Part shown: in pieces, positions 40,915 to 51,550 of the stretch
Layout of the letters: each line of letters starts with the position of its first letter
How positions within the stretch are numbered: the first letter of the stretch is position 1
Position numbers and translations under genes: made by a program
Source of the DNA: Pictodentalium vernedei
Lineage: Eukaryota > Mollusca > Scaphopoda > Dentaliida > Dentaliidae
Direction of reading: 5' to 3'
Length of the DNA stretch: 64,000 bases
Assembly: GCA_031216915.1 (NCBI GenBank)
Contig: CM062291.1
Location: 32,492,484-32,556,483 of the forward strand
Notes under the pieces: model-generated
What the model was told of the DNA's origin: nothing
The model's database searches: none
The model's input: only the letters and a program-made list of their open reading frames with translations

Positions 40915-41165
40915 AACACTTTACCTAATGAATCAACCTCAGCTGTCTACGTACTTGTAATTTACAAATTGAGCAATTGATAAAAAAAATTCCAAATTTT
41001 TTTTAATGAAACCATATCATGTGACTCCTCAATGGAGCAAGCTTGTCAAGCTTGGTCCAAATGAGGGATCACATGATATGGTTTTGTTGAGCTTTTTTGA
41101 AAAATTTGAAGAAAAAAATAATTAAAATAAGAAATTTTGATATTGTGTGGATTGGGTAACAGGTT
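40915..41165. repeat. Palindromic TTAA-family element
   Basis: ACACTTTACCTAATGAATC to GGATTGGGTAACAGGTTATAA. The TTAA boundaries are mutated. The centre GAGCAAGCTTGTCAAGCTTGG is diverged. Confidence 0.75.
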
Positions 41166-41413
41166 ATAACTTTACCTAACATGAAAAGCAGACGACACTT
41201 GCAAAAAAAATTCTTGAATAACTATTATTTTCATTTTTTGTCTCAAAAACATAGGTTATGAACCCTCATTGGAACGAGCTCGATGAGCTCGTTCCAATGA
41301 GGGGTCATAACCTTTGTTTTAGAGACAAAAAATGAAAAAATAATGAAAATTAATTGGCGATTTTTGAGGATAGCGCTGGCCAGTTTTGGCCGTTACGTTA
41401 GGTAAAGGGTTAA
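41166..41413. repeat. Palindromic TTAA element directly adjoining its neighbour
   Basis: ACTTTACCTAACATGAAAAGC to TACGTTAGGTAAAGGGTTAA, GTCTCAAAAACATAGG subfamily. It follows the other subfamily with no spacer, as at 7723-8216. Confidence 0.85.
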
Positions 41414-41746
41414 AAAGGGTTTGTATGGGTTCTTGAAATAGAAATTTCAGAGCCTTGAAAATTTGACATATTTGGCATACTTGGGGGGAAAAAGTCACCC
41501 AAAGTCCTTGGTAAATATGTTTAGCTTATTTAGTGAAAATGTATTTATGGATTTTGTTGCATAAATTACATTTTTCATCCACTGGAAAAACAGGTAGAGG
41601 TACATATATTATTATGTTTGGAAATGAAAGATGTTGGAATTAAAAAATAATTTTTGGGCAATGATTCCAAGAAGTTCTTGAAAATTCTCTAGAAACATTA
41701 TTGAAAGTTGAGCATTTTGGGGTTTTTTTTAGAGGAACTCTGTCTG

Positions 41747-41996
41747 TTAACTGGTTGAGTGCTAAATTATTTTTGGTCATCCAAATTTGTCCACTTCTCT
41801 TTGCCTTGTTACAATTTATGGGAGAGTGCCTAGTGGCACTCTCCCATAAATTGTAACAAGGCAAATCCTCACAGACTAAATAATTTCAATTCAAAAATTA
41901 TGTGACGCACATCCATAGAATATGAAGCCATTAAGTTGCAGCACCTGCACTTCAGAATAAAGCCCAAATATGGGCTTCCAGCACTCTACCAGTTAA
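41747..41996. repeat. TTAA element, TTAACTGGTTGAGTGCT family
   Basis: The inverted ends are TTAACTGGTTGAGTGCTAAA and the complement of AGCACTCTACCAGTTAA. The central palindrome TTACAATTTATGGGAGAGTG meets at GCCTAGTGGC (about 41807-41867). It is a complete copy of the element whose ends also bound 31774-33301. Confidence 0.88.
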
Positions 41997-42262
41997 TGAT
42001 CTATTCACTGCAGACATCAAAAGCTCTCAGGCCACCAGTCTAATTCTGTTTGAAATTTGATGCTGACTTGGAACCATTCTTGTCCTTAAATAGTTCATCA
42101 ACTGTGTTTAGATATATTTGCCTGGACTTATTCAGTTGGCCGGAATCCCCCTGTGAGAACCCCAGGAAGTGAAGCAGCACTTGTTTACTGTGTTAAAGAA
42201 GCTCTGCTTTACTGGTAAAATAGGACCCAATAACCAATGCCAGGGGTGGATGTCCTCTAAAA

Positions 42263-42377
42263 TGGATCGAGCTTGTTCCAAAGAGGGGTCACATGATATG
42301 GTTTTGTTGAAATTTTTTGAAAAAATGATATTTAAAATAATAAATTTTGAAATTGTCTGCATTGGGTAAAGGGTTAA
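42263..42377. repeat. Right half of a palindromic TTAA element
   Basis: It begins at the palindrome centre, GGATCGAGCTTGTTCCAAAG, and runs to TTGGGTAAAGGGTTAA. The left half is missing exactly from the centre. A second half-copy is at 50644-50771. Confidence 0.85.
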
Positions 42378-42439
42378 ACACCAGTAAATGAATAAATAAT
42401 AACACTAACATCAAAATATCTTTTTAGTTAATTTTATTA

Positions 42440-42640
42440 AAACATTTTCGTTAACCCTCTCCACAGATATCAAAATATAATTTGACTCTTATTCACCTTG
42501 AAGTGATGCTTTCCAAAAGCCTCCATTTTGATTGATACTGTGAAAGTGAAAATTTCTTTATCTTCACAGTGGTGGGATATGATTTCTATCTTTCCACAAT
42601 TTTTTTGATAATCTATCATTTAGCATATAATAAAATGTAG
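42440..42640. repeat. Dispersed repeat copy (also at 58340-58520)
   Basis: TATTCACCTTGAAGTGATGC, then CCATTTTGATTGATACTGTG, then ATCTTCACAGTGG and TTTAGCATATAATA occur in both places at about 85% identity by eye. The type is unknown. Confidence 0.65.
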
Positions 42641-42806
42641 TTCTAACTTCATGGAAACATGACCTGGAAAATTTTAGAACAACCACTCTCTTGCAGCAAG
42701 ATTTTTTGCTGTCTTCGTGATCTTAGGCCACACAAAGTAGATCTTCTGTTTCTCAGGCCATTATTTGTAAAATTGCATGTGGGTGAGCGGTTTTTTATTT
42801 TATTTT

Positions 42807-45362
42807 TGGCTCACCAACGTTAGTTGTGTGAGCCTATGGCATAGCCCTCATGTCGGCGTCGGCGTCCGCTCTTAAATATTTTGAACTTTTGTGTACAGGT
42901 TTTGATTTTTTGGCTTTTCAAATTTTTTTTTAGTTTCAGCATATTGCTATAGTGGTTCACTATAACATTTAACTCTTTTCCAGGGTATTATGTCGTAATT
43001 TTAACCCTTTGAATCAAATTTTAGACTTATTTTGAAGTTTGCGTGCAGGTTTTTTTTTTCCTTTCTTTCAAGTGGAGATTTACCTTGCAGCATATGTCCA
43101 TACTTTCTATTGTATGTAAACATGCATCTTAGGGCTATGTTTGTATTATTTAACCCTTTTCCTGCTGAATTACTTCAATTTTGGACTTTTATGTACAGCT
43201 TTTGGACTTAGGCTTACAGCTTCTTACTTTTATGTACAGGTTGTGATAAAAAAAAACAATTTCAAATGAGCTTGACCTCACTGCATATTGCAGTGGTGGT
43301 TATTATAACATTGATATCTTTCCAGTACATTTTTAAAAAATTTTTAACCCCCTTCAATAGATTTTTAGACTTATTTTGACGTTTGCGTGCAGGTTTTCAT
43401 GGTTTTTTTTTTTTCCTTTCTTCCAAGTGTAGAGTTTCTGCATATTGCTATGGTGGTTCACTATAACATTTAACTCTTTCCAGGGTATTTTGTCTTAATT
43501 TTAACCCTTTGAATCAAATTTTAAACTTATTTTGATGTTTGCATGCAGGTTTTGATGTTTTTTTTTCCTTTCTTCCAAGTGGAGATTTACCTTGCAGCAT
43601 ATGTCCATGCTTTCTATTGTATGTAAACATGCATCTTAGGGCTATGTTTGTATTATTTAACCCTTTTCCTGCTGAATTACTTCAATTTTGGACTTTTATG
43701 TACAGCTTTTGGACTTAGGCTTACAGTTTCTTACTTTTATGTACAGGTTGCGATAAAAAAAACAATTTCAAGTGAGGTTGACCTCACTGCATATTGCAGT
43801 GGTGGTTATTATAACATTGATATCTTTCCAGTGCATTTTTAAAATTTTTTTAACCCTTTGAATAGTATTTTAGACTTATTTTGACGTTTGCGTGCAGGTT
43901 TTCATGGGTTTTTTTTTTCCTTTCTTCCAAGTGTAGATTAATAATAATAATAATAATAATAGATATTTATATAGCGCTCATTTCACAATAATAAAAAGTT
44001 CCATGGCGCTTTACAAGAAAAATCATGGTTACATTTACCTTGTAGCATATGTCCATGCTTTCTATTGTATGTAAACATGCAGCTTAGGGCTACGTTGTAT
44101 TCTTTAACCCTTTCCCTGCTTAATTACTTCAATTTTGGACTTCTTTTGTTTACAGGTTTGGATTTTGGATTTTTGTGCTTTTAAAAATTTTTTCTTCTTC
44201 TTTGCATATTGCTGTGGGGGTTCACGATAACATTTAACTCTTTTCCAGGGTATTTCGTCTTAATTTTAACCCTTTGAATCAAATTTTGGACTTATTTTGA
44301 CGTTTGTATGCAGGTTTTGATGTTTTTTTTACTTTTATGTGCAGGTTTTGAGGTTTGTCTTTCTTCTCTTCCAAGTGGCAACTTACCTTGTAGCATATTG
44401 CCATGGTTCCTATTTTATGTTAGGATGCTTCTTGCGGCTATTATTATATTATTTAACCCTTTAGCTGCTTATTTACTTTAATTTTGGACTTTTGTGTGCA
44501 GGTTTTGTACTTTTGTGTGCAGGTTTTGATATTTTTTTTTAAGTGGAGTTTTACCTCACTGGCATATTACCATGGTGGTTACTGTAACATTTTCAGGGTA
44601 TTTTTCTAAATTTTAACCCTTAAAAACAAATGTGATACTTTTATGTGCAGGTTTTGCGGTTTGTCTTTCTTTTCTTCCAAGTGGATATTTTTCAAGTAGA
44701 CTTTCACCTTACTGGCATGTTGCTGTTGTGGTTACTGTGACAGGGTATTTTTCTCAATTTTAACCCCTTGAAACAAATGTGATACTTTTTTTTTACTTTT
44801 ATGTGCAGGTTTTGAGGTTTGTCTTTCTTTTCTTCCAAGTGGTGACTTACCTTGTAGCATATTGCCATGGTTCCTATTTTATGTTAGGATGCTTCTTGGG
44901 CTATTTTTATATTATTTAACCCTTTAGCTGCTTATTTACTTTAATTTTGGACTTTTCTGTGCAGGTTTTGTACTTTTGTGTGCAGGTTTTCATATTTTTT
45001 TCAAGTGGAGTTTTATCTCACTGGCATATTGCCACGCTGGTTATTGTAATATTTTCAGGGTATTTTTTCTAAATTTTAACCCTTTGAAACAAATGCGATA
45101 CTTTTTTTACTTTTATGTGCAGGTTTTGAGGTTTGTCTTTCTTTTTTTCAAAGTGGAGACTTACCTTGTAGCATATTGCCATGGTTCCTATTTTATGTTA
45201 GCATGCTACTTAGGGGTTATTATTATATTATTTAACCCTTTAGCTGCTTATTTTCTTTAATTTTGGACTTTTGTGTGCAAGTTTTGAACTTTTTTTTTTA
45301 CTCCAGCCACCCCTTTACATTGGCCACCTGTTGGTGAGCCACGGGGTACTGATACCCCCCTC
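42807..45362 (+). repeat. Degenerate tandem array, TTTATGTGCAGGTTTTG motif, 2.5 kb
   Basis: The phrases ACTTTTATGTGCAGGTTTTG, TTTCTTCCAAGTGG, GCATATTGCCATGGTGGTTA and TTTTAACCCTTTGAAACAAA alternate in units of about 110-200 bp. Larger duplications exist, for example about 600 bp between 42980 and 43900. It starts TGGCTCACCAACGTTAG and ends TTGGTGAGCCACGG, so the array has inverted ends. Many units look like polypyrimidine-CAG acceptors followed by GGTTTT. A separate small hairpin repeat (ATATAGCGCTCATTTCACAA, then GGCGCTTTACAAG) with an ATA microsatellite sits at 43936-44025. Confidence 0.85.
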
Positions 45363-45399
45363 TAGTTTATTTCTGTAATTACTTCTTTGCCATCAAAAG

Positions 45400-45690
45400 T
45401 TCATGTTCTTGGTTCATGTTTTAGGCCACATAATCTACAGAATAGCATGGGTGGTGGTGCATTTCATCCCTTGAGTGCAAGAAGGCTTCGCAGTGCTAAA
45501 GCATTGTAAAGCCTTCTTGCACTCAAGGGACAAATTCATTAATTTTTTCAACTTGGGTAAAATATCAGACATAAACCATTTAATTTTTATTTTTTTTTAA
45601 AGTTTAAATTGGTTATAAAAAGAGCATGCAGCAGCCAAAAGGATCATGCGGGGGGCCTGAGAAACATTTTTTTAGGCCTTATGTATTGAA
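45400..45690 (+). repeat. Dispersed repeat with palindromic centre, SINE-free copy
   Basis: CCATCAAAAGTTCATGTTC, CAGAATAGCATGGGTGGTGG, the palindrome CCCTTGAGTGCAAGAAGGCT to its complement (45470-45530), then CAACTTGGGTAAAATATCAG. It gives the empty site of the 5S-headed SINE at 40214. Confidence 0.8.
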
Positions 45691-45796
45691 AGTATTTGAA
45701 ATTTTATGAATTATGTTGTCTTGTGAAGACTCAGCATGCTTGTATATTAGTCTAAAATTGGATGGTAAGGCAGGAAGTTTATTCGTTGGTGTAGTA

Positions 45797-46225
45797 CAGT
45801 GGAACCCTGTTAATTGAATAGGCACTTTGCCAATGAAAATTATTCAGTTAACAGGAGTATTCAGTTAACAGGGATTTTGTGGCTTTCCTGTATTCTGGAG
45901 ATAAATTTAGCCTTTATTCTATTATATCTTGTTTGACAGAGCTCCATGAGGTCTGTCAAACAAGATATAATAGATTAAATGCCTGTATTGGATGTACTGA
46001 GACCAAATGGGTCTTTTAACAAAGGAAAACTGGGGAGAGTCAGGGTAATTTCTTGACAGGTTACAAGCTTTATTATTCAATTAACAGGAGTTTACTCTAT
46101 AACCTATATTCAATTAACAAGTCAAATTTGTACTGGGGGTATGGTAAATGGTTTTGTGTTGGGAAATTATATTCAGTTAACAGGGATATGCAATTAAGAG
46201 ATATCCAATTAAGTGGGCTCCACTG
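45797..46225 (+). mobile_element. TA-flanked non-autonomous element, full copy
   Basis: TA|CAGTGGAACCCTGTTAATTG to AAGTGGGCTCCACTG|TA. The central palindrome is TTGACAGAGCTCCATGAGGTC. It lies in the same orientation as 30426-30853 and is highly similar to it. Confidence 0.9.
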
Positions 46226-46479
46226 TAAGTCCTATCTGGACTCTTGATTGGAACAAGCCCAAATGTAAATAGCGATTTTTGTGTATCACTCTAGCCAGAT
46301 AGTACTTTTACATTTATCAATGGTTTACCCTTTATCTAATGTGTATACCCCTGGGAAGTAAAGCAGTGCTTGTTTACTGTGATAAAATAGGATAAGGTAA
46401 CCAATGCTTGGGGTGGAATTCCTCTAAAATGGGCAACATGGGTTTAAAGGATTGGCTGGACTTTACTTTATATCTATGT

Positions 46480-46540
46480 TGCGGTCACGATTAGCCATTG
46501 TGTAGAAATATGTCACCTTAAACATCAATAAATAACCATA
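46480..46540 (+). repeat. SINE 3' fragment
   Basis: GGTCACGATTAGCCATTGTG, then TGTCACCTTAAACATC and AATAAATAA. Only the last 55 bp of the SINE body is present. A similar fragment is at 52568-52625. Confidence 0.7.
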
Positions 46541-46672
46541 GCTGAAGATTTATGATTACACTGCATAGTTCCACTAATTGTGTGAAAATAATCATGTTTT
46601 TATGGGAAATTAAATACTTATTGACTGGAATATCTGTAACTGGAGCTCAAAAGAACATCTGTATATTCTGTA

Positions 46673-46921
46673 TTAACTGATTGAGAGCGAGATTATTTTG
46701 GGTGCTATGAATTTGTTATTCAAAATTTGTTTTATTACAAGTTATTGGAGAGTGCCCACAGGCACTCTCCAATAAGTTGTAATAAAACAAATTTATATGA
46801 ACAAAATATTAATTGCATTTGACTGAATATGAAACATGAGCAAGGAAAATATTGTCTTTTGCTCTGGTACCCTCATTTTTTTTTAAGCCCTGGTAGTGGC
46901 TACTAGCTCTCAATCAGTTAT
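46673..46921. repeat. TTAA element, TTAACTGATTGAGAGCG family
   Basis: The ends TTAACTGATTGAGAGCGAG and AGCTCTCAATCAGTTA are inverted. The central palindrome TTATTGGAGAGTGCCCACAG is mirrored at 46733-46795. It is a sister of 41747-41996. From 46922 to 47192 there is only unassigned intron end. Confidence 0.8.
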
Positions 46922-47192
46922 GTGAAGGGACATCACATTACATCAGTGGTCATCTGTGTGCAAATTTCCATAAAATGTTGGAAAACAAACTGTTCATAAC
47001 AGCATCAAATCTTAACACAAGCGATGGGCAAGACTGGTTCCACACCATAACAGCATCCAATTCCCTACAGAATTAGACTGGTGACCCGAGAGCTTCGCAG
47101 ACATGTTAAGTCTCACTCACTGACAATTTATACATTTCAAATGACATCATTTTGCAGAGGATAAAATTGATAATATTTTCTTTCCATTTCAG

Positions 47193-47219
47193 AGAGATGA
47201 TTTTGATATAATGGGATAG
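47193..47219 (+). CDS. IMP3: IMP3 terminal coding exon (RDDFDIMG, stop)
   Basis: The acceptor TTTCTTTCCATTTCAG ends at 47192. Eight codons, RDDFDIMG, and the stop TAG follow in phase 0, exactly as needed after the previous exon. The family ends in ERDDFDLEA or similar, so length and sequence agree. The 3' untranslated region follows. No clear AATAAA is seen close by; the next one is at about 48325. The 3' end was therefore not placed. Confidence 0.92.
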   Translation, partial: RDDFDIMG

Positions 47220-47786
47220 CAGAGATCAATTGAAACAAAGAAAATTCACATCAATCCAGTCATGTCATTATTTGTAAATAACTCATTGAGCAGTAAATTA
47301 TCAACTCAATGTTTTATGTGTCTTCTCAGATTCAAGTTTGTTCAAATCAGTTCTACATTCGTATTTGGGCTCCTGTTGGGAGCCTGAATTTTGACTTGGT
47401 GCAGAATGATGAAATATATATATATGTGTGTGTATGTGTGTATGCATGTATATGTATCTATATCTTACCTCCTACAAGTATCTGGGAATTTCATTAGTTC
47501 AAAGACATCACATGCAGACTGCATATAAAACCATATACTGCCTGTCAACATCAATATACGCTGACAGCTATGGATAATCTCCCCTTTGTTAATTGATTAT
47601 TCAAAATGGCGGCAGCCGATAAAAGCTTCAAGTTGAAAGATTGAGTGTTGGAAGCCCATATTTGGTCTGAAGTGCAGGTAGGCAACTTAAAAAGGCTTCA
47701 TATTACTGGATGTGTGTCATGTTACCTTCGAAATGAAACTGTTTGGTATGTATGAATTTGCCATGTTACAATTTATGGGAGAGTGC
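47220..47786 (+). other. Probable IMP3 3' untranslated region and following repeats
   Basis: About 110 bp of unique A/T-rich sequence follows the stop. The TTTGATATTTGG-family repeat comes next (GATTCAAGTTTGTTCAAATC, 47331), then a TA/TG microsatellite (47417-47462). A YY1-like CAAAATGGCGGC sits at about 47603. Confidence 0.4.
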
Positions 47787-48010
47787 CTCTTCCATAAATT
47801 GTAACAAGGCAAAGACACGAGAACACATTCTGAGAATTCTCTCATTTAATTTTGATCGCTGTTGTTATTAGTTCTGTGCATCGATGCAGCAGTCGGTACT
47901 CTTCCATAAATTGTAACAAGGCAAAGACACGTGAACACATTGTGAGAATTCTCTCATTTAATTTTGATCGCTGTTGTTATTAGTTCTGTGCATCGATGCA
48001 GCAGTCGGTA
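47787..48010 (+). repeat. Two-copy tandem duplication, 112 bp
   Basis: CTCTTCCATAAATTGTAACA through GCATCGATGCAGCAGTCGGTA is present at 47787-47898 and 47899-48010 with very few differences. It includes a half of the GGGAGAGTGCC palindrome (47761-47815). Confidence 0.9.
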
Positions 48011-48041
48011 AGATATATTCGTTACACTGTCGGTAAGATAT

Positions 48042-48190
48042 ATTTGTTACACAGTTTGTTGGTGGCCTAATATGGTATGTACGGTGTCAGTTAATTCCAC
48101 ATTGGACTCGAGCTTCGCTCTCGTCCAATATGAAATTAACTAACATCATATATACCATATTAGGCCACCAACAAACTGTGTAACTAATAA
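48042..48190. repeat. Near-perfect palindrome, about 65-bp arms
   Basis: TTACACAGTTTGTTGGTGGC is mirrored by GCCACCAACAAACTGTGTAA. The centre is TGGACTCGAGCTTCGCTCTCG. The inner arms differ by a small indel (GGTATGTACGGTGTC against ACATCATATATACC). Confidence 0.88.
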
Positions 48191-48649
48191 TATGGTGTTG
48201 GCCTGTTCCCAGTTACCTGAACATTTTTATTTTCATCATCATTCTAGAATTCATCTGGCATGTATTAGTCAACCTTCAATACTTTAGCACCTCATTATTT
48301 GTTGAATCTGTCCCAGCATTCTGCAAATAAATCACAGGGAATGACAGGTAGACAACCAATATGGCTATGTCATTCCCTGTGACACATGTACCTCATTTTA
48401 TACTGTGCAGGCAGCCAAAATTTGCCTAGAAACAACTGCAAAGTCACAGGATGTGGACTCTGTCAAACTGTAGCAATACAGTGTAACAATCTCTATTTTA
48501 TTTTAATCTTATTTGTTGTACAAGGATTGGCAGACAAGTTATGCAACTTATTTTAACGCATCTCCTTGGTTCAATGGCGCAGGTGTGTGGGATGACCTTC
48601 ATAGCGGCAACTTCGTGGCCTCACTCTTCTCGAATACTACAAGGGATCT

Positions 48650-48988
48650 TTAGCCTGCATGGAGTGTGTCTCTCTCTGCACAGAGGACAGTCATATTACA
48701 TCCCCACCCGATAGGATGGTATGTTATGACAGCATCAACCCCACAATTGATGCTGACAGAGAGTGTTTGGACACCTCGAGAACTTTGCCCAACCAGCGCA
48801 CTTTTTTCAAGATCCTTCATATGCACACTTGTATCCTGTACAAAGCTTTTCTTGTCATCACTAAAGCTTTTTTTCACGTGTTTCAATTCCAATTGTGTTT
48901 TCTGGGAATAAATGGCCCAACAGTTAACAGTCATCAGCAAAACAAAATAAAAATACAGTGTTAGAAAATACATCCGTTGTGTATACAT
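48650..48988 (-). CDS. Possible small secreted or membrane protein (112 codons), unidentified
   Basis: It starts MYTQRMYFLTLYFYFVLLMT, a hydrophobic stretch that looks like a signal peptide or type II anchor (residues about 6-27). It continues with a charged segment (ELKHVKKSFSDDKKSF) and a C-terminal part with three Cys (INCGVD, GWGCNMTVLC). The stop is natural and no donor follows. I recognise no family. A start at the second Met (residue 6) would be equally possible. It lies outside recognised repeats, which favours a real gene, but a 112-codon frame may occur by chance in AT-rich DNA. The region to 49725 on its upstream side is otherwise unassigned. Confidence 0.25.
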   Translation of the reverse strand: MYTQRMYFLTLYFYFVLLMTVNCWAIYSQKTQLELKHVKKSFSDDKKSFVQDTSVHMKDLEKSALVGQSSRGVQTLSVSINCGVDAVITYHPIGWGCNMTVLCAERDTLHAG

Positions 48989-49729
48989 TTTCAGCAGAGA
49001 ACTTTCGGCATCCTAAGCAACATAACATACTTTCAAACTAGGTTATTTTGTTAAGTCGCATAAGTCACCTCTTTTCGTTTCGACACTTGAAGCTCCGACT
49101 GAAACGGAACAAAATAGAAATAAAAAATCTGCAAAAAGCGACAATGGACAATTGATTCTCCTGTCATTTCAAATAAATGGTCGCTTATTGGACGAATGAA
49201 AATGCCCATTTATCACACTCAATCACATTCGATTCTTGAAAATAATCGTTTTTATGTAAAACCTCTGATCACTCCGTTCAGCCTTTCCTCATTTTGGCCA
49301 ATTTTTAGAGGGCGACTTGTAATCGACCCGTCTATTTTTCTAGGCGACTTTGGGCTTAGAAAGGGGACATAATCACCCTAGTCACCCTCACGTCTGGTCC
49401 TTGGGTAAAGGGTTAAGTTGACTGTTAGATAAACAGCATTCTTTGTTAGATATGATTTTCTATCCCAGAATTGCTCATTATCACTTTATATGGCTTTGAA
49501 CTTGGCTGATCTGATGCTGACCTTGGCCAATATGAACCGAGCTAAAATCGTCCCCCGTGATGCATCACAAGGGAAAACTAATTTGTTTGCATGAAAATGC
49601 TCACAGTTATTCGTCGAACCAGTCTTTCGATTTTGAGGCAAGCTGTTGCTCTTGCGCACCATCACTCCTGCAATTTTTACTTCTTGTGAGTAGATAACAT
49701 TGCACCTTGGTTCCACCTGGTGAGCGACT

Positions 49730-49948
49730 AACCCTTACCTAACGAATTGACTGCATAATATATAAATTTTGTAGTAGAAAATATTTTCAAAAATTCTGCA
49801 AAACAATATCATGTGAACCCATATTGGAATGAGCTTGTTCCAATGAGGGGTCACATATTATGGTTTTGTTGAAATTTTTGTTTAGAATAGGAAGGATAAA
49901 GTTAAAATAACAAATTTTTATATAAATTTTCGGAAAAGGATTAAATTC
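49730..49948. repeat. Decayed palindromic TTAA-family element
   Basis: CTAACCCTTACCTAACGAAT to TTCGGAAAAGGATTAAAT. It has short arms at GAATGAGCTTGTTCC and is in the ATATCATGTGA subfamily. Confidence 0.75.
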
Positions 49949-50165
49949 TGTTCAAGGCCAGATAATACAATGCGTGCAGGAAAATTTGAACAATACACCG
50001 TGAATTATAAGGTGTTGCTTTCCAAAACTTTAGTGATGTGGACCGGACCGGACCACCCAAGATTGTCCACTCCACTGTCATGCGGCCCAGTCTGGTATGG
50101 TCCAGGTCAATCCGGTCCTGTACCCATGCCTGGATCGGCCCAAAGTGGTCCGGTCCACTTATATG

Positions 50166-50412
50166 TTAACCCTTTACCTAATGTGAAAAGCAGACGACAC
50201 TTGCAAATAAAAATCTTGAACAACTAATGTTTTTCATTTTTTGTCTCAAAAACATAGGTTATGACCCCTCATTGGAACGAGCTCGATGAGCTCGTTCCAA
50301 TGAGGGGTCATAACCTATGTTTTTGAGACAAAAAATGAAAAAATAATGAAAATTAACTGACGATTTTTTAGAAACGCGGCCGGTTTGATCGTTACGTTGG
50401 GTAAAGGGTTAA
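50166..50412. repeat. Palindromic TTAA element, the cleanest copy
   Basis: TTAACCCTTTACCTAATGTG to TACGTTGGGTAAAGGGTTAA, TTAA on both sides. The palindrome from TTTTTCATTTTTTGTCTC to its complement is perfect over about 55 bp per arm, with a 4-base turn (GAACGAGCTCGATGAGCTCG). It is the best reference for the GTCTCAAAAACATAGG subfamily. Confidence 0.95.
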
Positions 50413-50643
50413 TGAATTGCTCATTTTTCTCAAAATTGTTAACCTATATTATTAAAATTGCAAAAAATGCATATGAAATGTTTGATGATTGTGTGAAGCA
50501 TTGTCTGTCTCTGATGGCAGTGGTGGCAAGGGCACACTGCAATAGCCCATGCAGTAGCATGGCATATTGTTCTCTGGAATCATGTACTAATCAGGGGCTT
50601 ATGAGTTGCTTGACAGATAAAAATAATCTTTCAATCATCATTC

Positions 50644-50771
50644 GAGCTCGTTCCAACGAGGGGTCGCATGCTATGGTTTTGTTGAACGTTTTTGAAAAAT
50701 AATATTTTTTTAACTGCTGAATTTGCATATTACGTGGGCAGATGTGGCCGATTCATTGGGTAAAGGGTTAA
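50644..50771. repeat. Right half of a palindromic TTAA element
   Basis: It starts at CGAGCTCGTTCCAACGAGG, exactly at the palindrome centre, and ends CATTGGGTAAAGGGTTAA. The left half is missing. Confidence 0.85.
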
Positions 50772-51197
50772 TTCTTGAAAAGGCTTGTGTGACACATGCA
50801 GTCACCCAGTATCTGTTTGGCAGACTTCTGGCATTGCAACAATGTTGCGAGTGAAAAAAGTCAGAAGTAGGCAACATCAAAGTACACTGCCATAAGTTGG
50901 CAACATCAAAAGCATGCAGTTGCCCTCAAGCTGTGTTCAGCTGAATTGCTGACACGCACAGCATGGGGATCGTGACATCTATATATGCGATTACAAGGTT
51001 TTCATGGCATCAGATATTTGACTATCAACCACTTGAACCCTTACATACCTCTTTGCTAATTGTATGTTGGGATATATTCGCATTAAATTTGTGATAGTTG
51101 GCTCAACGTAAAATAGTGGACTGGAATGGGAGAGTAAACCAGTCCAAACGACTCCAGTGTCAACTGGTCTGGTCCAGACCAGGCCATAGTCCAGGGG

Positions 51198-51431
51198 CAA
51201 GCCTAGAAATAAGCAGGCTGTAATCTGCAGAATGAGGACCCCAGAGGGTGAGTTTGATGATGCTACCCTGCACATTTATCCTCTGTGAACCTCAATCTGC
51301 ATCAAGGTCTCAAGCCTAAACAGCACAAGGTACCCAGAGAATAAATTGGCACACTGTGCGGGATAGCATCAGTAAATTCACCCTCTGGGGACCTCAATCT
51401 GCAAATGACAGATTGCTTATTTTCAGACTTG
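51198..51431. repeat. hAT-like MITE, CAAGCCTG family, centre deleted
   Basis: CAAGCCTAGAAATAAGC to the complement of GCTTATTTTCAGACTTG. The flanks are TCCAGGGG and TCCAGTGG. One arm of the central hairpin is lost (GATGCTACCCTGCAC then ATTTATCC), so this copy has no palindrome. Confidence 0.85.
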
Positions 51432-51550
51432 TCCAGTGGTAGACGATGGACCGGACCAGTCCAAGGTTGTTCAGTTCACACCACTACAAGACTTCTAACG
51501 AATCAAACTTCACTTTCCGAGAATTAGTATGTACATGTAAACAACATAAT

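Larger units (their letters stand above)
8658..47219 (+). other. IMP3: IMP3 gene, 3' part (five coding exons and four introns)
   Basis: IMP3 is the S4-domain protein of the U3 snoRNP. With IMP4 and MPP10 it helps U3 snoRNA pair with pre-rRNA for the early cleavages of 18S rRNA processing in the nucleolus. Five exons of 75, 80, 52, 73 and 27 nt join in phase into about 101 residues that align without a gap to the C-terminal half of the animal protein (about 184 residues in human). The introns are 10.9, 13.9, 3.3 and 10.2 kb. The first ~83 residues must lie in exons left of 8658, probably outside the window. I searched 1-8657 by eye for the conserved N-terminus and did not find it. The human gene is intronless, so this broken-up structure is notable. 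Confidence 0.93.

Noticed and set aside
47600-47640. Start-like CAAAATGGCGGCAGCC suggesting a first exon
   Set aside because: The frame stops after 12 codons and no donor is placed correctly. A YY1-like site is possible but unsupported.
50030-50165. GGACCGGACCGG-rich segment resembling a regulatory cluster
   Set aside because: It is a low-complexity play on GTCCGGTCC/CCAGTCC that also recurs at 51110-51200 and 51440-51470, so a decayed repeat is the simpler reading.
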